A stretch of 64,000 nucleotides of DNA from Winogradskyella wichelsiae (GTDB lineage: Bacteria > Bacteroidota > Bacteroidia > Flavobacteriales > Flavobacteriaceae). Position 1 is the first letter of the stretch. Every line of letters starts with the position of its first letter. The stretch spans positions 310,001 to 374,000 of the forward strand of contig NZ_JABFDJ010000004.1 of NCBI RefSeq assembly GCF_013403925.1, in the 5' to 3' direction. Positions 35,963 through 45,381 of this stretch are shown here, piece after piece. The notes below the pieces were generated by a model. That model saw only the letters and a list, made by a program, of their open reading frames with translations, had not been told where the DNA came from and made no database searches. The position numbers were made by a program, and so were the translations under genes.

Positions 35963-38311
35963 CTAACGCCTTAGCGCAAAGTGTCCTGTGTAATTATCAC
36001 CCTCAACAAACTTAGCAACAAACCAATAGTCGTCACTAGCTAAGTCTTTGCCTTTAAACGAACCATCCCATGCTTCATTGTTTGATGTTAGTACTGCTAT
36101 TAATTTCCCATAGCGGTTAAATATTTCAATCGTTTCTAATAATCTAAATTGTGAATTTTCTCCAATAGCATGCCAAGTATCAAAATCACCATCAGCATTC
36201 GGCGTGAAAAATCTTGGAAAACCTAAAACAGAAATCTCTCGTTCTACAATTTCGCAGCCATTATTGTCTTTTACAAATACCGAATAAAAGCCCTCTCTAA
36301 GATTAGAAAACACATTACTTTGTTGGTAAAGACCATCCCCTATTGCAAACTCATAATCCCCATCTCCAGAAACATTTATTGTTACTGTATTATTGGGAGC
36401 AACACCTACAACTTCTACATTCTCAATAACAGCACTACTAGACGGACTTACAGTAATAGTACGACTAGAAGAACAACCGTTAGGATCCGTAACAATAACG
36501 GTATATGTCCCTATTTCATTCACCTCATTAAATGTCGTATTTACGGTTGTTGGTTCTCCATTAAATAACCATTCATAATAATAATTATTAGGTAAATCAT
36601 TTAACACGCCTCCATAAAGTGTAATAGTTTCAGGAAATAAATCTGCACAATAAATTACCGTTTCATCTGCTTCTAATGCCGGCGTGTAAGTAACTATTAA
36701 GTTAACAGTTGAAATACTAAAGCATTGATTTCCATCTTTAACTTTCACGTATATAGTTTGAAAATCTACAGCTGTATTAGTATATGTATTGACCAATACA
36801 TTAGTTTCATTAAAAGCATCTGCTTCAGTTTCAAAAAAAGATAGTGATGCACCTAACGGAATTTGATTTTGAATCACTATTTCTATATCACTTAAATTAA
36901 AAGTTGAAATTCCATCGATAACATCACCATCACAACCTTCTAAATCAGGAATTACTAATATATTATTAGACGTCTGAAGTTCTAATTCTACGACATCATA
37001 GCAGTTAGAATTATTAACAATATAGCCATACACCTTTTGAAACGGTATAGTATTTTGAAAATTATTAGCATTAAGAATAGGGTTTGAATAGCTTAAAGCA
37101 TCTGTTTCTGTTAAAAAGAAATCAATAACATTTAAAGTATTATCAAAATTGGTCAGATCATTTGAAGCTTCATATAAATTAAATGTTGTTAATCCATCTT
37201 GGTTAACATCACATTCAATTAAAACTGCATCAGCTCCCACAGGTACTGAGCTATATTCAATAACAACTTCACCATAAGAAATACAGCCGTTTGCTAAACC
37301 AATTTCAACATTATATGTACCAGCGTCAGTTACAGTATAAACTCCACAATTGACACAATTACTAGGTTGTGATTCGACTAGGACCCCATCCTTAAACCAA
37401 TCATAAGATGGTGATCCAGGTTCACTAACACTTAATTCTAAAGTTTCACCTTCACAAAGCGAATTTTGCGTTGCAACTAACCGATTAGGACCAATATCTG
37501 TAGACAATTGAAAACTCCCCGCTTCCAAAAATACTGCTGAATCATATCTATAATTTTGCTCATCTGCAATTACGAGTTTTACATGGTATGTTTCATTAGG
37601 AATAACATTTGCTGTAGCTGTTAAAATCGCCGTTTGTCCGTTAAAATTTATGGAAGAATTTGTATCGTTATAACTTCCAAAATAAGTTTCATTTAAAGGT
37701 GGGCAACTACCTTGAACCCCTGGCGTCACTGTGGTTGCTTTTACCGGTGTATTTGTATCTGGAACTAATGCTATATTTTCATACTGCACTTGACCAGAAG
37801 CAGGCCGAATTAAAAAACCAAACAAATCTGAGTAATTACAACTATTAGGGTTTCCTTCTTGATACTCTTCTGAAGCAAATAGATATCTAAAACTTATTTG
37901 TGAAGCTACTGATGTAAAATCGAATTCTAAAATTGTTGCGTTAATAGTACCCGATTCATTCAATGCATTTTCTAAATCTGTATCGCCAATCCAATTAGAG
38001 GCATCGTCATCACTTAAGCTATTGTTTGGTCCTGGAACATTTTGCAATCTACCCGTGCTTAAAACCAAACCACTTTCAAAAGGAAAAGTTGTCCCTGATG
38101 CATCAAAAAAGCCATAACTCTGGTCAGAACCACCAAAATCACCACCATAAACATTATTAACAATAACATTGTCAATACAATCACTATCAATAAGTATGTT
38201 TTCAATAAGTTGTTGAGGCGTATAGGTTTGACTATCTACCGAAATATTCTGTGCAGAATTCAATAACGTAAATAGAAGGGCAATTAAAAGGGAGATGCTC
38301 TTTAGTTTCAT
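35963..38311 (-). CDS. T9SS type B surface protein with choice-of-anchor L domain
   Basis: With the ATG at 38311 (MKLKSISLLIALL) it is 782 residues with a signal peptide ending NSAQ. The choice-of-anchor L domain occupies about residues 20-265 (FASEEYQEGNPNSCNYSDLFGFL, ALVPDTNTPVK, KLVIADEQNYRYDSAVFLE). An Ig-like segment, two Cys-Asp repeats (CDVNQDGLTTFNL, CDGDVIDGISTFNL), a second Ig-like segment and the type B sorting domain (FPRFFTPNADGDFDTWH to GHFALRR) follow. It is a smaller paralog of the convergent 1613-residue gene. The remaining 10 codons upstream overlap the promoter box. Confidence 0.88.
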   Translation of the reverse strand: MKLKSISLLIALLFTLLNSAQNISVDSQTYTPQQLIENILIDSDCIDNVIVNNVYGGDFGGSDQSYGFFDASGTTFPFESGLVLSTGRLQNVPGPNNSLSDDDASNWIGDTDLENALNESGTINATILEFDFTSVASQISFRYLFASEEYQEGNPNSCNYSDLFGFLIRPASGQVQYENIALVPDTNTPVKATTVTPGVQGSCPPLNETYFGSYNDTNSSINFNGQTAILTATANVIPNETYHVKLVIADEQNYRYDSAVFLEAGSFQLSTDIGPNRLVATQNSLCEGETLELSVSEPGSPSYDWFKDGVLVESQPSNCVNCGVYTVTDAGTYNVEIGLANGCISYGEVVIEYSSVPVGADAVLIECDVNQDGLTTFNLYEASNDLTNFDNTLNVIDFFLTETDALSYSNPILNANNFQNTIPFQKVYGYIVNNSNCYDVVELELQTSNNILVIPDLEGCDGDVIDGISTFNLSDIEIVIQNQIPLGASLSFFETEADAFNETNVLVNTYTNTAVDFQTIYVKVKDGNQCFSISTVNLIVTYTPALEADETVIYCADLFPETITLYGGVLNDLPNNYYYEWLFNGEPTTVNTTFNEVNEIGTYTVIVTDPNGCSSSRTITVSPSSSAVIENVEVVGVAPNNTVTINVSGDGDYEFAIGDGLYQQSNVFSNLREGFYSVFVKDNNGCEIVEREISVLGFPRFFTPNADGDFDTWHAIGENSQFRLLETIEIFNRYGKLIAVLTSNNEAWDGSFKGKDLASDDYWFVAKFVEGDNYTGHFALRR
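36170..36199 (-). repeat. 30-bp perfect inverted repeat, right arm
   Basis: Reverse complement of 35612-35641, inside the coding region of the convergent T9SS type B protein. The arms are separated by 528 bases that contain both gene ends. Confidence 0.9.
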
Positions 38312-38330
38312 TTTTATTTTTAAGGGAAGG

Positions 38331-38338
38331 CAAATATA
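38331..38338 (-). promoter_or_regulatory. -7 box upstream of the minus-strand T9SS gene
   Basis: TATATTTG on the minus strand lies 19 bases before the ATG at 38311. A TTGG sits 10 bases upstream of the box. Confidence 0.55.
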
Positions 38339-38796
38339 CATATCAAGCCAAAATAAAAAGTATTTTATGATGTTAAAAAATCATTAATCAACTGATTGAA
38401 TTCATACTATATAAAAATACAATCCTGTTTTCTATAATCGCTTATTCTTTTACTTTTTGCCACTCTTAACTAACTACAAATTATAACATAACCGACGAGA
38501 TTTATGAATCAAAAAAAAGGTCCTTATGGTATTTTTCCAAATTAGAAATTTATAAACGTTATGGTATATTATTTTTTTATAGGTCATAATATAAAATGGT
38601 ACGAAATAGCAAACAAAGGTTTAATAAAAACAAGTCATGTTTTACCTGTAGTAACTTATTTCTATGTTCTCTAATTAAACGACACAACTATTAGCTCTAA
38701 ACCAATGACAGGTTTGGTTAACCTTAATCAATAATACCTAAATTGTTTTAACACCATTGTAACGCAGATTGCATTAAAAGTATAAGTTCATTATTG
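38339..38796. other. Divergent intergenic stretch between the T9SS gene and uvrB
   Basis: Roughly 460 AT-rich bases without a credible ORF, tRNA or strong hairpin. Only the two -7 boxes at its edges can be assigned. Confidence 0.5.
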
Positions 38797-38804
38797 TAAC
38801 TTTG
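38797..38804 (+). promoter_or_regulatory. -7 box four bases before the uvrB ATG
   Basis: TAACTTTG, then CATT, then ATG at 38809. Transcription would begin at the start codon. A possible TTG at 38769-38771 is 25 bases upstream of the box, somewhat long for a -33 element. Confidence 0.65.
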
Positions 38805-38808
38805 CATT

Positions 38809-40809
38809 ATGCGATTTAAAATTGAATCTGAATTTAAACCTACAGGTGATCAGCCACAAGCCATACAAAAACTGGCCAAAGGCATCACAGATAAAGAAAA
38901 ATACCAAACCCTCTTAGGTGTTACAGGTTCTGGTAAAACATTTACCGTTGCCAATGTTATTGAAGAAGTGCAACGACCAACGCTAATCTTAGCTCATAAC
39001 AAAACCTTAGCAGCACAACTTTACTCTGAGTTTAAACAGTTTTTCCCAGAAAATGCCGTTGAATATTTTGTATCTTATTATGATTATTACCAACCTGAAG
39101 CTTACATTCCTGTTTCTGGTGTTTACATAGAAAAAGATTTATCTATTAACGAAGAAATTGAGAAGATGCGTTTAAGCACCACCTCTTCCCTACTTTCTGG
39201 TCGTCGTGATGTTATTGTCATTGCCTCTGTATCTTGTTTATATGGTATTGGAAATCCTGTAGAATTTCAGAAAAATGTCATTTCTATAGAACGAGATCAA
39301 GTAATTTCTCGGACTAAGTTATTACATCAATTGGTTCAAAGTTTGTACTCTAGGACTGAAGCTGAGTTTAAAAATGGTAACTTTAGAATAAAAGGAGATA
39401 CCGTAGATATTTTTCCTGGTTACGCAGATCACGCCTTTAGAGTTCATTTTTTTGGAGATGAAATTGAAGAAATTGAAGCCTTTGATGCCCGAACAAATGA
39501 AATTATAGAGCGCTACGACCGTCTTAATATTTACCCAGCAAACATGTTTGTAACATCACCAGATGTTTTAAATGGAGCTATAAAAGATATTCAAGACGAT
39601 TTAGTAAAACAGTATGATTATTTTAAAGAGATAGGTAAACATCTTGAAGCCAAACGACTTAAAGAACGTACAGAATTCGATTTAGAAATGATTCGCGAAT
39701 TAGGCTATTGTTCAGGAATTGAGAATTACTCTAGATATTTAGATGGAAGAATGCCAGGAACGCGTCCTTTCTGTTTACTCGATTATTTTCCTGATGATTT
39801 TTTAATGGTCATTGACGAAAGTCATGTTACTGTTTCTCAAGTTCATGCTATGTATGGCGGTGATAGAAGCCGAAAAGTTAACCTTGTAGATTATGGTTTT
39901 CGTTTACCTGCAGCCATGGATAACAGACCTTTAAAATTTGAAGAATTTGAAGCACTTCAAAATCAGGTTATTTATGTTTCTGCAACTCCTGCAGATTACG
40001 AAATGGAAAAAACCGACGGTATTTATGTTGAACAAATCATTCGTCCTACAGGTTTATTAGACCCAATTATTGAAGTTAGACCAAGTTTAAATCAAATTGA
40101 TGATTTAATTGAAGAAATTCAAATCCGTGTAGAAAAAGATGAACGAACTTTAGTGACCACCTTAACCAAAAGAATGGCTGAAGAGTTAACGAAATACTTA
40201 ACTAGAATTTCAGTCCGAACTAGATATATTCACAGTGATGTAGACACTTTAGAACGTGTAGAAATCATGCAAGATTTACGAAAAGGAGTCTTTGATGTTT
40301 TAGTCGGTGTTAACTTATTACGAGAAGGTTTAGATTTACCAGAAGTATCTTTAGTTGCTATATTAGATGCAGATAAAGAAGGTTTTTTACGTTCTGCACG
40401 TTCATTAACACAGACGGTTGGTAGAGCTGCAAGAAACCTTAATGGAAAAGCTATTATGTATGCTGATAAGATTACCAAAAGCATGCAAAAAACTATGGAC
40501 GAAACTAATTATCGTCGTGAAAAGCAAATTACGTATAATACCAAACATAATCAGGTACCAAAAGCTTTAAATAAGAGTTTAAATAGTGCACTAACACAAA
40601 ACTCTGTCAGTACTTATAGAACAGAATTAGATGCCAAAATAGCCGCAGAGCCAGAAAGTGATTATTTAACGAAAGGCGAGCTCGAAAAGAAAATCAGAGA
40701 AAACCGTAAACTTATGGAGCAAGCTGCAAAAGCTTTAGATTTTTTAGAAGCTGCGCATTTTAGAGATCAAATTACAGCTTATCAGAGTAAACTAGAGCAG
40801 GTAAAATAA
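38809..40809 (+). CDS. uvrB: Excinuclease ABC subunit UvrB
   Basis: UvrB is the damage-verifying helicase-like subunit of nucleotide excision repair. The 666 residues are full length. Motifs are Walker A GVTGSGKTFT near residue 40, the beta-hairpin region YYDYYQPEAYIP that probes the lesion, MVIDESHVT, YVSATPADYE, VGVNLLREGLDLPEV, TVGRAARN, and the C-terminal UVR domain (KKIRENRKLMEQAAKALDFLEAAHFRDQI region) that contacts UvrC. The promoter geometry suggests a leaderless mRNA. Confidence 0.98.
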   Translation: MRFKIESEFKPTGDQPQAIQKLAKGITDKEKYQTLLGVTGSGKTFTVANVIEEVQRPTLILAHNKTLAAQLYSEFKQFFPENAVEYFVSYYDYYQPEAYIPVSGVYIEKDLSINEEIEKMRLSTTSSLLSGRRDVIVIASVSCLYGIGNPVEFQKNVISIERDQVISRTKLLHQLVQSLYSRTEAEFKNGNFRIKGDTVDIFPGYADHAFRVHFFGDEIEEIEAFDARTNEIIERYDRLNIYPANMFVTSPDVLNGAIKDIQDDLVKQYDYFKEIGKHLEAKRLKERTEFDLEMIRELGYCSGIENYSRYLDGRMPGTRPFCLLDYFPDDFLMVIDESHVTVSQVHAMYGGDRSRKVNLVDYGFRLPAAMDNRPLKFEEFEALQNQVIYVSATPADYEMEKTDGIYVEQIIRPTGLLDPIIEVRPSLNQIDDLIEEIQIRVEKDERTLVTTLTKRMAEELTKYLTRISVRTRYIHSDVDTLERVEIMQDLRKGVFDVLVGVNLLREGLDLPEVSLVAILDADKEGFLRSARSLTQTVGRAARNLNGKAIMYADKITKSMQKTMDETNYRREKQITYNTKHNQVPKALNKSLNSALTQNSVSTYRTELDAKIAAEPESDYLTKGELEKKIRENRKLMEQAAKALDFLEAAHFRDQITAYQSKLEQVK

Positions 40810-40858
40810 ATGCTCTCATCACTTTATTTTTTGAGCATTTTACACTTTACTTTTAAGA

Positions 40859-41260
40859 TCAATTGTATTGTACCTTAAAAATATCAATTAGAAAATCTGG
40901 TGGTACCATTTTATTTGGAAAACTCTCCATTAAATCAAGAACTCTATTTATAGAATCATGACTCAAGCCCATACGTAAACCAAAATTATGAATTTTAACC
41001 AATTGTTTAGGTGCCACTTTATGATCTAGATTCATAAGAAGAACTAATCTATGGAACTGAACAATACGCTCACTATGTGATTTTAAATGTAAGTAAGTTA
41101 CAGGATGTTTAAATAGATATTGAAAATCTTCCTTTGTAATATCTAACTGCTTTGCAATACTATATAAAAAATTATATTCAATAGAATTTACGCTATCTTC
41201 AGTTTGGGCAAATGCAATCATCTCAGAAAGTAAACTCAATTTTTCTACGCGATTGGTCAT
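40859..41260 (-). CDS. TerB-like helical protein
   Basis: This 133-residue all-helical cytosolic protein has the TerB-like acidic-helix pattern (LLSEMIAFAQTEDSVNSIEYNFLYSIAKQL) and a conserved C-terminus FPNKMVPPDFLIDIF. Homologs in Bacteroidetes are often listed as tellurite-resistance TerB family, and sometimes wrongly as excinuclease subunit B because of the adjacent uvrB. It has none of the UvrB motifs. The function is unknown. It is convergent with uvrB. Confidence 0.75.
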   Translation of the reverse strand: MTNRVEKLSLLSEMIAFAQTEDSVNSIEYNFLYSIAKQLDITKEDFQYLFKHPVTYLHLKSHSERIVQFHRLVLLMNLDHKVAPKQLVKIHNFGLRMGLSHDSINRVLDLMESFPNKMVPPDFLIDIFKVQYN

Positions 41261-41656
41261 AATTTTAATGGATTAAATTATACCGTAAAGTTACAGAGGT
41301 GCATTATTTTATTGTCGTTGATATAATGTATCTTGTCGAAAAATTAAACGTACTTAGTCGATTTTATTAAACGTTTGTCAAAAAAAACAGTAATTAAAAC
41401 ATAACAAATAAGCTATTATTCTTTATAAAGCACATTTTAAAACCTACAGAACATCCTATTTAAGAAATTAAAAATCAAGCAATTGAACTAAATAAAACAA
41501 TTAATAACTAGATCTATATACCTAAAATCATTTAGTTGAATTTCTTTACAACCTATAAAAATTATGAAAAAGCATATTCAGTCTGATTTAAGATACATAT
41601 TAAAAATAATAATCTAAATACGATTTCTATTCAATTTAAAATCAAAATTAAACCTT
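41261..41656. other. Intergenic stretch without a gene
   Basis: Nearly 400 bases, very AT-rich, between the divergent TerB-like and DUF1456 genes. A weak -7-like TAACTTTA lies on the minus strand 19 bases before the TerB-like ATG. No ORF over 20 codons looks coding. Confidence 0.5.
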
Positions 41657-41905
41657 ATGACAAATAACGATATATTTAAAAAACTAAGAGTTGCTCACAA
41701 ACTAAGAGATGATGATATTGTAAAAATTCTAGAATTAGTAGATTTTAGAATATCAAAGAGTGAGCTAAACGCTATGTTTAGAAATGAAGACCATCCTAAA
41801 TACATGGAATGTGGAGATCAAGTTTTAAGAAACTTTCTCAACGGATTAATCATTCACCTAAGAGGTCCGATGCCAAAAAAGAAGGATGTCAATAACCCTA
41901 AATAA
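41657..41905 (+). CDS. DUF1456 family protein
   Basis: This small 82-residue protein matches the YehS/DUF1456 family: DIFKKLRVAHKLRDDDIVKILELV, RISKSELNAMFRNEDHPKYMECGDQVLRNFLNGL. E. coli YehS has two such modules; this is a single-module version. Members are small, helical and likely nucleic-acid or protein binders of unknown role. It is followed at once by a terminator shared with sucC. Confidence 0.85.
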   Translation: MTNNDIFKKLRVAHKLRDDDIVKILELVDFRISKSELNAMFRNEDHPKYMECGDQVLRNFLNGLIIHLRGPMPKKKDVNNPK

Positions 41906-41910
41906 AAAAA

Positions 41911-41942
41911 AGAGCAACATTAAAATGTTGCTCTTTTTTTTA
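41911..41942. terminator. Bidirectional terminator between DUF1456 gene and sucC
   Basis: AGAGCAACAT (41911-41920) pairs perfectly with ATGTTGCTCT (41925-41934) across a TAAA loop, flanked by an A run on the left and a T run on the right. It can end both the plus-strand DUF1456 transcript and the minus-strand sucC transcript. Confidence 0.92.
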
Positions 41943-41986
41943 TTTATATATCTAATTTGTTATTAAAAAACCTCTCAGAAAATATT

Positions 41987-43177
41987 TTATCCTAAAACTT
42001 CTTGAACCTTATCAGCAGCTTCTTGGAATTCAGTTGCACTCATCACATCTAAACCAGAATTATCAATTAATTCTTTTGCAATGTCAGCATTAGTTCCTTG
42101 TAAGCGTACAATGATTGGCACAGAAATATTACCCATGTTTTTATAAGCATCAATGACACCTTGTGCAACTCTATCGCATCTTACAATTCCACCAAAGATG
42201 TTTATTAAAATAGCTTTTACAGCAGGATCTTTTAATATAATTTTAAAAGCTGCTTCTACTCTAGCCGCATCAGCAGTACCACCAACATCTAAAAAGTTAG
42301 CTGGCTCTCCACCTGCTTGCTTAATTAAATCCATTGTTGCCATTGCTAAACCAGCACCATTTACCATACAACCAACGTTTCCGTCTAAATCCACATAGTT
42401 TAAACCTAAAGCACCTGCTTCAACTTCAATTGGATTCTCTTCACGTAAGTCACGTAATTCCGCTAAATCTTTATGTCTATATAATGCATTTGCATCTAAG
42501 GTTACTTTAGCATCAACTGCCATTATTTTGCTATCACTAGTTTTTAAAACTGGATTGATTTCAAATAAAGAAGCATCAGATTTATCGTAAGCTGTATATA
42601 AAGCGGTAACAAATTTTGTCATTTCTTTAAAAGCAAGACCAGATAAACCTAAGTTAAAAGCAATACGACGCGCTTGAAAAGGTAAAATTCCTGTAGCAGG
42701 ATCTATTTCTTCGTTATGTATTAATTCTGGTGTTTCTTCTGCAACAGTTTCAATATCCATACCTCCTTCTGTAGAATATACAATCATATTTCTACCAGTA
42801 GCACGGTTTAATAAAACAGAGATATAAAATTCGTCTGGCTCACTTTCACCTGGATAGTAAACATCTTCAGCAACTAAAACTTGATGAACACGTTTTCCTT
42901 CAGCAGAAGTTTGAGGTGTTACCAAATCCATTCCTATGATTTGTCCTGCAATTTCTTCAACTTCTTTTAGGTTTTTGGCTAATTTTACTCCACCACCTTT
43001 TCCACGTCCACCTGCATGAACTTGTGCTTTTATAACATGCCAACCTGTTTCAGTCTCTACTGTTAATTGCTTTGCTGCATCTACAGCTTCTTTAGCGTTG
43101 TGAGCTACAATACCACGTTGGATACGTACTCCAAAACTACTTAATAATTCTTTTCCTTGATATTCGTGTAAATTCAT
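41987..43177 (-). CDS. sucC: Succinyl-CoA synthetase (ADP-forming) beta subunit
   Basis: It catalyses the substrate-level phosphorylation step of the citric acid cycle together with SucD, which is not in this window. The 396 residues contain the ATP-grasp domain (NLHEYQGKELLSSFGV, VHAGGRGKGGGVKLA, FEINPVL) and the CoA-ligase domain (GNVGCMVNGAGLAMATMD, LDVGGTAD, INIFGGIVRCD). Solo sucC, separate from sucD, is usual in flavobacteria. Confidence 0.98.
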   Translation of the reverse strand: MNLHEYQGKELLSSFGVRIQRGIVAHNAKEAVDAAKQLTVETETGWHVIKAQVHAGGRGKGGGVKLAKNLKEVEEIAGQIIGMDLVTPQTSAEGKRVHQVLVAEDVYYPGESEPDEFYISVLLNRATGRNMIVYSTEGGMDIETVAEETPELIHNEEIDPATGILPFQARRIAFNLGLSGLAFKEMTKFVTALYTAYDKSDASLFEINPVLKTSDSKIMAVDAKVTLDANALYRHKDLAELRDLREENPIEVEAGALGLNYVDLDGNVGCMVNGAGLAMATMDLIKQAGGEPANFLDVGGTADAARVEAAFKIILKDPAVKAILINIFGGIVRCDRVAQGVIDAYKNMGNISVPIIVRLQGTNADIAKELIDNSGLDVMSATEFQEAADKVQEVLG

Positions 43178-43202
43178 TTTAATCAGAAATTTATTGGTCC
43201 AA

Positions 43203-43233
43203 CAAAAATAAGCATACTAATAGTTTTTAGCAA
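43203..43233 (-). promoter_or_regulatory. sucC promoter with -33 and -7 elements
   Basis: The minus strand reads TTG (43231-43233), 20 bases, then TATTTTTG (43203-43210), a good match to the Bacteroidetes consensus TTG-N17-23-TAnnTTTG. It lies 25 bases upstream of the sucC ATG. Confidence 0.7.
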
Positions 43234-43311
43234 TAGTTTTTATTAGAGATTTAAACTGCTGTAATTTTGCAATATAGCACTCCATCTATTTTTATTTAAC
43301 CAAGTTAAATT

Positions 43312-43968
43312 TTATATTTTTAAGTCTTTTATCACAGAAAATGCTTTATCTACCAAATAATCCTCTACAACAACTGTAAATTCATTGGTGGTAGAAACTA
43401 CTTCATATAATGTAATGTTTTCCCAGGCCAAACGTTTAAAAATTTGATAGTATAAACCAACAACTTTAGAATTGCCATTTGGTAGATAAATACTAATAGC
43501 AGACAATTTATCTTGTAATCCTATTTGTGTTTCTTTTTCAAAAATCTGTAAAATACTTTCCTTTTCGGTAGTTGATATAATAATATTACTCTCAAACATT
43601 CCTCGAGTAAAGGCATAGAAAATTTGATGATTGGCGCTTATTCTATCTAATATTTTAGAATGACTTTCTATAAGTGTTTTTGAATTTTGAAACGTAAAGT
43701 CACTTAAATTTGAACGTACTGTAATATCTCCTAATTGATTAAATACCTTTTGCAGGCGGTTTTTATTTTCAAGATTTAATGGCTGCTGAAAGCGTCTAAG
43801 TGCCATCATTATAGCCCCGTCTTTAACAGGTTTTCTTAACATTTTAGAAATAGGCTCATTTAAATCTTTAGCTAAAGCTGAAAAATTAATAATTTCTCGA
43901 GATAAGCCTTCTTCTAAAAATGGACTAGACATAATAATTTCTTGAACACACGATGCAATGGTTTTCAT
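43312..43968 (-). CDS. ACT-domain-like protein next to lysA
   Basis: This 218-residue cytosolic protein has a helical N-terminus (IASCVQEIIMSSPFLEEGLS) and a C-terminal part with the strand-helix pattern of ACT domains (LSAISIYLPNGNSKVVGLYYQIFKRLAWENI, then VVSTTNEFTVVVEDYLVDKAFSVI), as in aspartate kinase regulatory regions. The catalytic kinase domain is absent. It diverges from lysA across 116 bases, which suggests lysine or diaminopimelate sensing, by inference. Confidence 0.7.
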   Translation of the reverse strand: MKTIASCVQEIIMSSPFLEEGLSREIINFSALAKDLNEPISKMLRKPVKDGAIMMALRRFQQPLNLENKNRLQKVFNQLGDITVRSNLSDFTFQNSKTLIESHSKILDRISANHQIFYAFTRGMFESNIIISTTEKESILQIFEKETQIGLQDKLSAISIYLPNGNSKVVGLYYQIFKRLAWENITLYEVVSTTNEFTVVVEDYLVDKAFSVIKDLKI

Positions 43969-44043
43969 TTTGTTAACTATTTAACATTTTGTGTAAAAAT
44001 AGCTATTTTTTTACATTTATATGTTTTAAATAAGGATTACATT

Positions 44044-44051
44044 TACTTTTG
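44044..44051 (+). promoter_or_regulatory. -7 box upstream of lysA
   Basis: TACTTTTG, 33 bases before the ATG at 44085; predicts a leader of about 29 bases. Confidence 0.55.
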
Positions 44052-44084
44052 ACAACTTAAACCAATAATAATACTTAATAAAAG

Positions 44085-45290
44085 ATGGAGCAAAACACCT
44101 TATTACAAATTGCAAAGGATTTCGGAAGTCCTGTATATGTATATGATGCCGAAAAAATCGAATTTCAGTACAAACGATTAACTAAAGCATTTAGTAAGGT
44201 AAAGTCTTTAAAACTAAACTACGCGGTTAAAGCCCTGTCTAATATTTCAATATTAAAACTGTTTAATTCTTTTGGTTCTGGTATTGATACCGTTTCTATA
44301 CAAGAAGTACAATTAGGACTCAAAGCGGGCTTTAAACCTGAAAATATTATTTTTACACCAAACGGTGTTTCGTTAGAAGAAATTGAAAAAGTGGCTAAAC
44401 TTGGTGTTCAAATTAATATAGACAACCTTTCTATATTAGAGCAATTTGGAACAAAGCATCCTAAAACCCCTGTTTGTATTCGTATTAATCCTCACGTAAT
44501 GGCTGGTGGCAACACTAATATCTCAGTTGGTCATATAGATAGTAAATTTGGAATTTCAATTCATCAGATTCCACTTTTGTTACGCATTGTAGAAAATACA
44601 AAAATGAATATCAACGGTATTCACATGCATACTGGAAGCGATATTTTAGATATTGACGTATTCTTATATGCAAGTGAAATTTTATTTGAAACGGCTAAAA
44701 ATTTCAAAACTCTAGAATTTATTGATTTTGGATCCGGATTTAAAGTTCCTTATAAAGAAGGTGATATCGAAACAAATATTGAGGAATTAGGTGACAAATT
44801 ATCCAAACGTTTTAATCAATTTTGTAAAGAATATGGAAGAGAATTAACACTCGCTTTTGAACCAGGAAAGTTTTTAGTGAGTGAAGCTGGTATTTTTTTA
44901 GCAAAAGTTAATGTCGTTAAACAAACAACCTCTACTGTTTTTGCTCAGATTGATTCAGGTTTCAATCATTTAATTAGACCTATGCTTTACGGATCTCAAC
45001 ACGAAATTGAAAATATTTCTAATCCTAAAGGACGAGAACGTTTTTACTCTGTAGTGGGTTACATCTGTGAAACAGATACTTTTGCAAACAACAGACGTAT
45101 TGCAGAAATAAATGAAGGAGATATTCTTGGTTTTAAAAATGCTGGTGCCTACTGCTACTCTATGGCTAGTAACTACAATTCGCGTTACAGACCTGCTGAA
45201 GTTTTATTATATAAAGGAAAACCCCAACTTATCAGAAAACGTGAAACTTTTGATGACATTATAAATAATCAAGTTGAAATTACACTTTAA
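44085..45290 (+). CDS. lysA: Diaminopimelate decarboxylase
   Basis: This PLP enzyme makes the last step to lysine from meso-diaminopimelate. The 401 residues show the PLP-lysine strand LNYAVKALSN near residue 48, GIHMHTGSD, IDFGSGFKVPY with the phosphate-binding glycines, FEPGKFLV, GYICETDTF with the active-site Cys, and GAYCYSMASNYNSRYRPAEVL. It shares the pathway with dapD in this window and faces the ACT-domain gene. Confidence 0.97.
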   Translation: MEQNTLLQIAKDFGSPVYVYDAEKIEFQYKRLTKAFSKVKSLKLNYAVKALSNISILKLFNSFGSGIDTVSIQEVQLGLKAGFKPENIIFTPNGVSLEEIEKVAKLGVQINIDNLSILEQFGTKHPKTPVCIRINPHVMAGGNTNISVGHIDSKFGISIHQIPLLLRIVENTKMNINGIHMHTGSDILDIDVFLYASEILFETAKNFKTLEFIDFGSGFKVPYKEGDIETNIEELGDKLSKRFNQFCKEYGRELTLAFEPGKFLVSEAGIFLAKVNVVKQTTSTVFAQIDSGFNHLIRPMLYGSQHEIENISNPKGRERFYSVVGYICETDTFANNRRIAEINEGDILGFKNAGAYCYSMASNYNSRYRPAEVLLYKGKPQLIRKRETFDDIINNQVEITL

Positions 45291-45351
45291 AAATAAACTA
45301 ATAGCGTTAATTATTTGTCTATTTAAAGCACTTAGATAAGGCCTTTACAAC

Positions 45352-45359
45352 TATCTTTG
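45352..45359 (+). promoter_or_regulatory. -7 box upstream of the AI-2E family gene
   Basis: TATCTTTG lies 22 bases before the ATG at 45382. Confidence 0.5.
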
Positions 45360-45381
45360 ATTAGTTTTAAACCTTATCTAT

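Noticed and set aside
40859..41260. Annotation as excinuclease subunit B or tellurite resistance
   Set aside because: The protein is a 133-residue helical TerB-like domain with no UvrB motifs, and TerB similarity alone does not show tellurite resistance.
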